Source: Bacteroidaceae bacterium
Lineage (GTDB): Bacteria > Bacteroidota > Bacteroidia > Bacteroidales > Bacteroidaceae
Reading direction: 5' to 3'
Assembly (NCBI GenBank): GCA_017472905.1
Contig: JAFUNW010000160.1
Span: 1-12,610 of the forward strand
Length of the DNA stretch: 12,610 nt
Shown: positions 6,972-12,610 of the stretch, in pieces
Position numbering within the stretch: position 1 is the stretch's first letter
Layout: the number at the start of each line of letters is the position of its first letter
Program-made: the position numbers and the translations under genes
The notes under the pieces: generated by a model
Told to the model about the DNA's origin: nothing
What the model saw: the letters and a program-made list of their open reading frames with translations, nothing else
Databases searched by the model: none

Positions 6972-7964
6972 ATGAAACAAACAGCTTTAAGTTCAATTTG
7001 TGCTGTATTGGTTTTACTGACATCGTGCAGCGAATCGGACTCTCCGGGAGGATATACTCCCGGAGAACCGATGGCTGTACAATTCAGTATGACAATGGAG
7101 CCGGTTGTTGGACTGACACGCACGCTTATTACAGATACAACGTTGCCGATTACGGCAGAATGTGGAAAACAAATTGGTATTTATGGCATTCGTACAGAGG
7201 CAGAATGCATAGATACGTTGGAGTGGCAAACGGCAGATGACGGAATATTCCAACATCCGTTGCGCAATTGCCCTTATAATATAGAAGCCGGTAATGCGCT
7301 TGTGCCCGACAGTGTGGAGGCATATTATCCGATGGGAGGCAATCCGGCTATGGCTGTTTATGCCTATTGGCCTCTGAAACGGGATACGCTCATAGAAGGT
7401 TATGGAGCGGTTGTCCCCATTGATTTGACTCTTCAGGAAGACATATTATATACAGGCAAGGTCTCTTCGGTGTGTCAAGCCGGAACAGACAATGCCATTA
7501 TCAATTTGCCCTTCAAACATGCATTGGGAGCTTTCTCGTTCAAGTTTGCGGCCGATCAACCCATTTATCTGGAAAATAGATGGCTGGAAAAAGTAGAGTT
7601 GATTACTACCTATTCTTTGGATGACGCATGGATGCGGGTAGCCGATGGAAGTTTTGTTTTTCCTTTTGGACAGACTCCCGATACCTTGAGCATTGATTTG
7701 CAAGGAAAAGCAATGGAACTTAGCGTACTTCAGACTCATTTGTTAGGCTCCGTGTTGCTTGTTCCCGGAATGGGATTGAAGGCTATCCGGTTGTTTGTAC
7801 AGTATAATGAGGAAGAGTTTGTCTATACCATAGACATAGCAGAAGAATCGCTGTTCACCATTGAACCGGGTGTGTTGCAGAGTGTTACGTTCCGCCTTTC
7901 GGAGGCTCCGGTATCTTTGGAGACCAGAAGTTCCTGCTCGGATTTGATATTTACATTAGAATAA
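6972..7964 (+). CDS. Fimbrillin-like lipoprotein 4 (330 aa), candidate tip subunit
   Basis: The lipobox is LLTSC19, and Arg50 in GLTRTLI sits at the shared cleavage position. MAVYAYWPLKRD, IDLTLQEDILYTGKV and FKHALGAFSFKF align with the other pilins, so it belongs to the family although it is the most divergent. Two things set it apart. Its C-terminus (VTFRLSEAPVSLETR, then SCSDLIFTLE) lacks both YGxQEI and the tryptophan of the donor-strand segment. It also has five cysteines after the lipobox (64, 79, 100, 168, 322), against none, one and two in its paralogues. In type V pili the tip subunit accepts a strand but need not donate one, so last position plus a degenerate donor strand suggests a disulfide-stabilised tip. 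It starts 4 nt after the preceding stop. Confidence 0.7.
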   Translation: MKQTALSSICAVLVLLTSCSESDSPGGYTPGEPMAVQFSMTMEPVVGLTRTLITDTTLPITAECGKQIGIYGIRTEAECIDTLEWQTADDGIFQHPLRNCPYNIEAGNALVPDSVEAYYPMGGNPAMAVYAYWPLKRDTLIEGYGAVVPIDLTLQEDILYTGKVSSVCQAGTDNAIINLPFKHALGAFSFKFAADQPIYLENRWLEKVELITTYSLDDAWMRVADGSFVFPFGQTPDTLSIDLQGKAMELSVLQTHLLGSVLLVPGMGLKAIRLFVQYNEEEFVYTIDIAEESLFTIEPGVLQSVTFRLSEAPVSLETRSSCSDLIFTLE

Positions 7965-7971
7965 AAAGAGA

Positions 7972-8535
7972 ATGATGAAACTACGCATCTTGTATCTGAT
8001 ATTTTGCATCGGTTTGTTGTTTCCTGTTGTAGGAAAGGCACAATTGTTGGCGGTGAAAACCGATGCCTTAAAGTTGGCCGTAATGACTCCGAACCTAGGA
8101 TTGGAGGTGGTAAGTAGCGACAAGACATCCTTGGGAGTGGATGTATTCGGAAACTATAAACCTTGGGGAAAAGATATGAAGATGTTGTGTGTACAGCCGG
8201 AGTTGCGTTATTGGTTCAACGGCCGGCCGATGGTGCGCGAATATATCGGACTCTCGGCTTTGGGAGCTACTTACGACATTACCTGGGGAAAGCATGTCTA
8301 TCAGGGAGAGGCGTTTGGATTGGGACTGACTTTCGGCTATGTATTGGATATAGCCAAGCGATGGAACATTGAATTTTATGGAGGTTTTGGTCCGGTATTT
8401 TATTCGCAGAAGCAATATTATGTAGGAGATAATTACGAAGACTATGAAACGGAGGGCATTTCCGAAGACAATGCCAAAGGATATTCGTTGTTGCCGACTA
8501 AATTGGGAATCTCCATCTCTTATATATTGAAATAA
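7972..8535 (+). CDS. DUF3575 protein, short form (187 aa)
   Basis: ATG at 7972 is followed at once by a second in-frame ATG at 7975, and either could be used. A signal peptide with a hydrophobic core ends at GKA|Q near residue 24. The mature part begins with VKTDALKLAVMTPNLGLEV, the usual DUF3575 opening. It continues with QPELRYWFNGRP, YIGLSALGATYD, YQGEAFGLGLTFGY and NIEFYGGFGPVF, each an amphipathic strand, and ends with LGISISYILK, a plausible terminal barrel strand. It is a compact version of the barrel-like part of the 536-1885 protein and lacks the DSL tail. It lies 7 nt after the last fimbrillin. Predicted location is the outer membrane; the biochemical role is unknown. Confidence 0.8.
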   Translation: MMKLRILYLIFCIGLLFPVVGKAQLLAVKTDALKLAVMTPNLGLEVVSSDKTSLGVDVFGNYKPWGKDMKMLCVQPELRYWFNGRPMVREYIGLSALGATYDITWGKHVYQGEAFGLGLTFGYVLDIAKRWNIEFYGGFGPVFYSQKQYYVGDNYEDYETEGISEDNAKGYSLLPTKLGISISYILK

Positions 8536-8543
8536 CCTGAATC

Positions 8544-8559
8544 GTTTAACGAATTAAAC
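8544..8559 (+). other. Small inverted repeat GTTTAA-CGAA-TTAAAC in the leader of the OmpA-like gene
   Basis: A perfect 6-bp inverted repeat with a 4-nt loop lies 10 nt before the ATG at 8570. The stem is mostly A-U pairs and no U-run follows, so it is not a convincing terminator. It could be a weak hairpin marking mRNA processing between the pilin part and the envelope part of the transcript, or chance. Confidence 0.3.
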
Positions 8560-8569
8560 AAGTAGACCT

Positions 8570-10915
8570 ATGAATCAACGTAATTTTTGGATAGCTTTTG
8601 CTTTCAGTCTGAGTCTGGTTATTACAGTACATGCTCAACGTAACATTACTGTTACGGGGCGTGTGATGCAGAAAGTGAATAAGGTCGTGAATGGCGAAAA
8701 AGTAGAGGAAACGGTTCCTGCAGAATATGTATTTGTCTATCCTTTGCCGGACAAAGCTACGGCAGATGCTGCAATGCAACAGTCTGTGATGTATTTGCAC
8801 GACCGTAAATCGGTGTTCAAGGATTGGTTGGGACCGAAGTATGGGCTTGTAGAGGGGCAAGTAGCTACAGACGTAAATGGCAATTACTCGGTCTATGACG
8901 TTCCGGAAAACGGCTATTTGTTGTATATGCCATTTTCCGGCGAACCTAAATATCAGCCGATCAATGGCAAATTGGAATTAGAGGATATTGTATTGGATGC
9001 AGAGAAAGGTATAGTAATAACAGAAGTTAATGTTAATGCCAAAGGAAAAGGACTAAAGGTTGGCGATTTGGTATTTGGTCCTTATGTTCTGGTCAAGTCA
9101 ACCATTCCCGTAGATACAATGTTGCAAAAGAAAAATGTTCGTCTGTTGATTCAGCCCTACGTAGTCGATTGCGATTCAACTCTTAAAGATACTACCTTTT
9201 TAAGTCCACGCGCTTTTTATGGGGATGAAAATGAATTGACCCAAGAACGCCGCTTGGATTTTAATTTAAAAATTGACTCAATAATCTCAGCTCAAGTAGA
9301 CAGTATGCGGCAGGTTTATGATGGACGATACGATTTTGATGGGCTTGTGTTTAAAAAGAAAGATACCAAACGAGCTTATAGAGCCTATGCTGAGGTATTT
9401 TACGAAGATTACAACCGAGTATTGCATAGCGAAAAGTTCGTTATCAAGCATTGTGAAGACAACAAACCAATGCGCTTCCTAGACTTTAAGTTCGGAGCGA
9501 TGTTCTTGAATCCTGCTGACCCGGCATTCAGAGTGGAACCGAAATTGGATAATCACGATGCGGTCGGAGATATTAACTTAACGTTTTTGAATGGTAAAGC
9601 CATCTTGGACCCTAATAATCCGAACAATGATTTGGAAATAGCCCGTTTGCAAGACGAAATGTTGTCTATTGAAAACTCTACGAACAACTATCTGCGGTCG
9701 GTAAAGATTATCGGCAAAGCATCTCCGGAAGGAAATTACGAGAGCAACAAGAATTTGGCCGGTCGGCGGGCTGCCTTTGCCAAAAACGAAATAGTATCTA
9801 AACTGAGTCAATATACTCGTAATCGTATGACCATCGAATCAGATGCGGTTGTTGCCGAATGGAGCGAAGTGGCCGACAGCCTCGCTAAAGATTCTTTGTT
9901 CGAAATGGCTGACCGAATTCGCGAAATTGTAGCACAGCACGAGGGTAACATGGCTCGCCAATTTTCCGAAATCAGTCGTATGTCCGATTATCGTTCAGTG
10001 ATTAAAGAAATTTACCTGCCCAAACTTCGTGCTGTAAAATATGAATATACCTATCAGACCAAACGTGCATTGACTGATAGCGAAATATTGGAAAACTTCA
10101 GACTATCCAAAGACACCGTAAACCATCCGAATGTCTTTTTCGATCGGTATGATTATTGGCGATTGGCCAATATTGTAAAAGATTCGGCCGATTTACGGAA
10201 GATATACAAAGGTTATTACGAATTTACCAAGAAGACCCAGAATGGGAAGGCCGATGAATTGGCTGCATGCAACTATGCCGCTTTTTTGATTCGCGAAGGA
10301 AAAGCCGACAGCACCATGCTATTGCCTTATATCCGGAAAGATGCTTCGTATGCCAATTACCAAAGACAAGACATGAATACCGGAAAGATGATTACGTATA
10401 ATCGTATTCCGGTGATCGCCAATCAATTGGCAATGTATGTACTTTGCGAGGATTATGCCAGTGCTCGTTATATGAATGCTTACCTGCCTCCGAGTGAAGA
10501 ACAGCGATTATTGAATGCATTTCTAATGTGCTTATACGGGAAATTTGACGACCCGAACTATTCAGAACCGGTAGCTGCAACTTCTCCCAACAACGACATT
10601 GTTATCAGCATTGCTAATGGAGGAACACAAAATTTACGTCACGCTCGTTTGATTGCAGAAACAAAATTGAAAGATGACAATCCTCGAAAATTCTACTTCA
10701 TGGCGCAGATTGATATGAAAGAGGGAAAGACCGGAAAAGGTAGTGATGCAGTGGCACATTTGTTGGATTGTTTCAAAGTGGATGAAAAGTTTATCGAAAT
10801 AGCTAACGTGGATGCTGTGTTTGTGGATAACAAAGGGAATAAAATCGAATTTGACGAAGCCGTAGAAAAGTTTGATAAGTGGAAAGAAGATGAAGAGAAG
10901 AAAAAGAATGAATAA
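8570..10915 (+). CDS. Exported protein with N-terminal beta-sandwich, central OmpA-like domain and long helical tail (781 aa)
   Basis: The signal peptide ends near VHAQ (residue 22). Residues ~23-155 contain ITVTGRV and VATDVNGNYSVYDVPENGYL (97-116), reminiscent of a carboxypeptidase-regulatory-like sandwich. Residues ~160-320 are strand-rich and unassigned. Residues ~338-410 form an OmpA-like module: INLTFLNGKAIL, then VKIIGKASPEG (378-388) and NKNLAGRRAAF, the usual N-x-x-L-x-x-x-R-A helix. The peptidoglycan-contacting Arg is kept (Arg400), but the Asp expected 15 residues earlier is Ser385. Residues ~410-781 are mainly helical, possibly TPR-like, with a Lys/Glu-rich end. An OmpA domain usually sits at the C-terminus, so ~380 residues after it is unusual. 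Bacteroidales fimbrial loci often contain an ASPEG-type OmpA protein (DUF3868 class). This one is longer and I cannot assign it there. Probable periplasmic/outer-membrane scaffold. Confidence 0.65.
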   Translation: MNQRNFWIAFAFSLSLVITVHAQRNITVTGRVMQKVNKVVNGEKVEETVPAEYVFVYPLPDKATADAAMQQSVMYLHDRKSVFKDWLGPKYGLVEGQVATDVNGNYSVYDVPENGYLLYMPFSGEPKYQPINGKLELEDIVLDAEKGIVITEVNVNAKGKGLKVGDLVFGPYVLVKSTIPVDTMLQKKNVRLLIQPYVVDCDSTLKDTTFLSPRAFYGDENELTQERRLDFNLKIDSIISAQVDSMRQVYDGRYDFDGLVFKKKDTKRAYRAYAEVFYEDYNRVLHSEKFVIKHCEDNKPMRFLDFKFGAMFLNPADPAFRVEPKLDNHDAVGDINLTFLNGKAILDPNNPNNDLEIARLQDEMLSIENSTNNYLRSVKIIGKASPEGNYESNKNLAGRRAAFAKNEIVSKLSQYTRNRMTIESDAVVAEWSEVADSLAKDSLFEMADRIREIVAQHEGNMARQFSEISRMSDYRSVIKEIYLPKLRAVKYEYTYQTKRALTDSEILENFRLSKDTVNHPNVFFDRYDYWRLANIVKDSADLRKIYKGYYEFTKKTQNGKADELAACNYAAFLIREGKADSTMLLPYIRKDASYANYQRQDMNTGKMITYNRIPVIANQLAMYVLCEDYASARYMNAYLPPSEEQRLLNAFLMCLYGKFDDPNYSEPVAATSPNNDIVISIANGGTQNLRHARLIAETKLKDDNPRKFYFMAQIDMKEGKTGKGSDAVAHLLDCFKVDEKFIEIANVDAVFVDNKGNKIEFDEAVEKFDKWKEDEEKKKNE

Positions 10916-12610
10916 GGGGTATTTTGTGTTTTTCTGTTTGTTGTTTCTATCATTGGGAGGATATGCTCAGATAGAACAGGAAGTGGAGGATTCTGTCATA
11001 ATGGATGCCGAATCCAAAAAAAAATGGGATGAGATAAAAAGGCAGAAAGAAGAACGTGAACGTCTACAAAAACAGGAGAATGCTCGTGAACAAGCTCGTA
11101 TAGATTCGTTGGCGGCAATGGTAGATACGGCCGGTTTTGATGCTCGCCGTTTTATCGGTCAGAAACGTTTCATTCCCGAGAACCAATCGTTTATAGAAAA
11201 AAACAGTTGGAGCGATCACCTATTCTTCTCTTTGTCCGGTGGCTTAAGTTGGGTCGATCAAAGCCGCAACAAACGAACGTTGACAGAGGGCAGTCGTGGA
11301 CATTTCTATATAGGAAAAGAATTTACCTCTATACATGGTATGCGTTTAGGTTTTGGCTTCAATTCATTTGTAGAGCAGGAGAGCAAACAAGACTTGATGA
11401 ACTATGTTTTTCGTGCCGACTACCTGTGCAATTTCAGTTCCATGCTTTGGAAATACAATCCGAAGCGATTCATGGATGTTGTGGGTGTATGGGGATTGAG
11501 CTATTATCGAACTTCTTTAGGAGAAACCAAAAGCAAGGCCTACGGTATGAATTTGGGATTGCAGTTCCTGTTTAAAGCCGGAAGCAATACGGCTATCACC
11601 TTAGAACCCTCCTTGAGTTTTGCATCCGATGGATATGATCTGTTAAAAGGTGGTGGTCGACACAAAATGCATACGGCATACGGTGTAGAGGTGGGTTTGA
11701 AATATACGTTCACAGATGTGAACTTCTCCTGGCCGTGTGATACCGGTCGATACCTGTTGAAGAATACTTTCTTGGAGATGAGTACCGGAGCAGCGACATA
11801 CGGGGGAAACGATATCGGCTTCAGTCGTTCGTTGGGAAATGCTTATACGTTGTCGTTGGGAAAATGGTTGACTCCCGGAATTGGAGTAAAACTTTCTGCA
11901 GCATTGGCAGAAACCCGTTGGAAAGAGGCCGTTTCTATGGTAAAGGATAGTCGCTCATATATTTATGAAGAACTACAGGGACATGGTGGTCTTCGGGTAG
12001 AGGCCTTGATTAATCCAATGGGTTTTGGTAATGTCGCCCAATTTGATCGAAATGCATTTTTTGAAGTCAATTTAGCAGCCGGAGGTGAGATGGGTTGGTT
12101 GGTTAAGACTGATTTTGATACCGATGGAAAGAAACAATTCTTGAAGTGCAATTACTTGGGATTGACCGGAGGATTACAGTTCCTGTTTCGCCCTTGGGAT
12201 GATTTCGCATTCTTCTTGGAACCTCGTGTGACGGTGTTGAACTATGATATTCCTTATGAGAATCGTCCCAATTTGAGCGAAAAGTATAGCGATGAAGTTT
12301 ATGGACTGAATGTTGGTTTTCGAATGAGTGCTCCGGCACGTTCATCTTGCAATAAGGAGAAGAAAGTTGTAGCTGAAGTAATGGAATCCTCTCCATTTAT
12401 TCCCTATTCTTACGTCTCTTTGGATGGGGGCCTCAGTACCATTTGGCAAAACAAACGATATAAAGATGCAGCTTCCGGTATTGGATGGACCGGTGGCGTA
12501 TCGGGTGGTTATCGTTTCTCTCCCTATTTAGGTGTACGTCTTGGGGCATCTCTTGCTTCTACCGGAATTTCCGGTTTGTATGATTATGTAGAATATGTTT
12601 CCTCTTCCGA
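10908..12610 (+). CDS. Outer-membrane protein with tandem barrel-like repeats (3' end outside window)
   Basis: The ATG at 10908 overlaps the previous stop by 8 nt (ATGAATAA), which suggests translational coupling. The frame stays open for 567 codons to the window edge. A signal peptide ends at GYA|Q near residue 21. A charged coiled-coil segment follows (~32-75: KKKWDEIKRQKEERERLQ and ARIDSLAAM), similar in style to the DSL tail of the first gene. Then come repeated units of amphipathic strands: unit 1 residues ~104-270, unit 2 ~287-474, and the start of unit 3 from ~502. Matching landmarks are SLSGGLSW / MSTGAATY / LDGGLSTI at the starts; GMRLGFG / GIGVKLSA / YLGVRLGA soon after; and, in units 1 and 2, GLQFLF followed exactly 15 residues later by LEP. 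The family is not recognised. It may be a multi-barrel outer-membrane protein serving the pilus. Confidence 0.65.
   Translation, partial: MNKGYFVFFCLLFLSLGGYAQIEQEVEDSVIMDAESKKKWDEIKRQKEERERLQKQENAREQARIDSLAAMVDTAGFDARRFIGQKRFIPENQSFIEKNSWSDHLFFSLSGGLSWVDQSRNKRTLTEGSRGHFYIGKEFTSIHGMRLGFGFNSFVEQESKQDLMNYVFRADYLCNFSSMLWKYNPKRFMDVVGVWGLSYYRTSLGETKSKAYGMNLGLQFLFKAGSNTAITLEPSLSFASDGYDLLKGGGRHKMHTAYGVEVGLKYTFTDVNFSWPCDTGRYLLKNTFLEMSTGAATYGGNDIGFSRSLGNAYTLSLGKWLTPGIGVKLSAALAETRWKEAVSMVKDSRSYIYEELQGHGGLRVEALINPMGFGNVAQFDRNAFFEVNLAAGGEMGWLVKTDFDTDGKKQFLKCNYLGLTGGLQFLFRPWDDFAFFLEPRVTVLNYDIPYENRPNLSEKYSDEVYGLNVGFRMSAPARSSCNKEKKVVAEVMESSPFIPYSYVSLDGGLSTIWQNKRYKDAASGIGWTGGVSGGYRFSPYLGVRLGASLASTGISGLYDYVEYVSSS
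11016..11024 (+). repeat. A9 tract early in the multi-barrel gene
   Basis: Nine consecutive A residues code for the Lys run at about residues 37-39, just after the signal peptide. It is longer than the A7 tracts I saw elsewhere in the window (for example near 1762, 2186 and 4391). A one-base change would truncate the protein, so it is a possible slippage site. Confidence 0.5.
11217..11717 (+). repeat. Barrel-like repeat unit 1 in the multi-barrel protein
   Basis: This codes for residues ~104-270. It begins LFFSLSGGLSW, passes through GMRLGFGF and GLQFLF (217-222) with LEP at 232-234, and ends YGVEVGLKYTF (258-268). The strand order matches unit 2. Boundaries are approximate. Confidence 0.6.
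11766..12329 (+). repeat. Barrel-like repeat unit 2 in the multi-barrel protein
   Basis: This codes for residues ~287-474. It begins TFLEMSTGAATY, passes through GIGVKLSAAL and GLQFLF (422-427) with LEP at 437-439, and ends YGLNVGFRMS (465-474). Spacing between GLQFLF and LEP is identical to unit 1; loops differ in length, so the offset between units ranges from ~183 to ~207 residues. Confidence 0.6.
12411..12610 (+). repeat. Start of barrel-like repeat unit 3, cut by the window end
   Basis: From residue ~502, YVSLDGGLSTIW and then YLGVRLGASLAS repeat the opening of units 1 and 2. Only about 66 residues are visible, so it is not possible to say whether the unit is complete or whether more follow. 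Confidence 0.5.

Noticed and set aside
6998..7240. 80-codon open frame on the + strand in another frame
   Set aside because: It overlaps the fourth fimbrillin, which has a clear lipobox and family core; the overlapping product has no recognisable features.
11207..11575. 122-codon open frame on the + strand
   Set aside because: It lies within the multi-barrel gene in another frame; the longer frame has a signal peptide, internal repeats and continues to the window end.
1..12610. CRISPR array, tRNA or rRNA genes, insertion sequences
   Set aside because: No regularly spaced direct repeats, no tRNA-like cloverleaf in the short gaps, no transposase and no terminal inverted repeats were seen; nearly all the sequence is coding.

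Overview
The window looks like a chromosomal segment from a member of the order Bacteroidales, such as Bacteroides, Parabacteroides or a relative. The evidence is four fimbrillin-family lipoproteins, two DUF3575-type proteins, a DUF5119-like lipoprotein, AT-rich leaders without strong Shine-Dalgarno sequences, and a TAnnTTTG-type -7 promoter element. I could not fix the genus. Every gene I can support is on the + strand.

Layout. Positions 2-427 hold the 3' end of a gene for a probable radical SAM enzyme, unrelated to what follows. Positions 428-535 are intergenic and carry a G8 tract, a TACTTTTG -7 element and the perfect 12-bp palindrome TTGTCGCGACAA. Nine closely packed genes then run to the end of the window, with gaps of 1 to 53 nt and one 8-nt overlap. 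In order they encode: a DUF3575-type protein with a charged DSL-repeat tail (536-1885); a DUF5119-like lipoprotein with an acidic insert (1889-3202); four paralogous fimbrillin-like lipoproteins (3204-4544, 4598-5797, 5825-6967, 6972-7964); a short DUF3575 protein (7972-8535); a 781-residue exported protein with a central OmpA-like domain (8570-10915); and an outer-membrane-type protein with at least two, probably three, tandem barrel-like units, cut off by the window end (10908 to beyond 12610).

How they may work together. The four fimbrillins share an N-terminal lipobox, an arginine about 30-40 residues after the lipidated cysteine, and recognisable core strands. Three of them end in a YGxQEI...W segment. 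This is what is expected of type V (FimA/Mfa-type) pilins: they reach the outer membrane as lipoproteins, are cut after an arginine, and polymerise by exchange of the C-terminal strand. The second (399 aa) is the best major-subunit candidate. The fourth, with a degenerate C-terminus and five extra cysteines, is the best tip candidate. No clear FimB/Mfa2 anchor is present, so the DUF5119-like protein is the natural anchor candidate. The DUF3575 pair, the OmpA-like protein and the multi-barrel protein could form an envelope platform for the pilus. That last idea rests on gene order and predicted location only.
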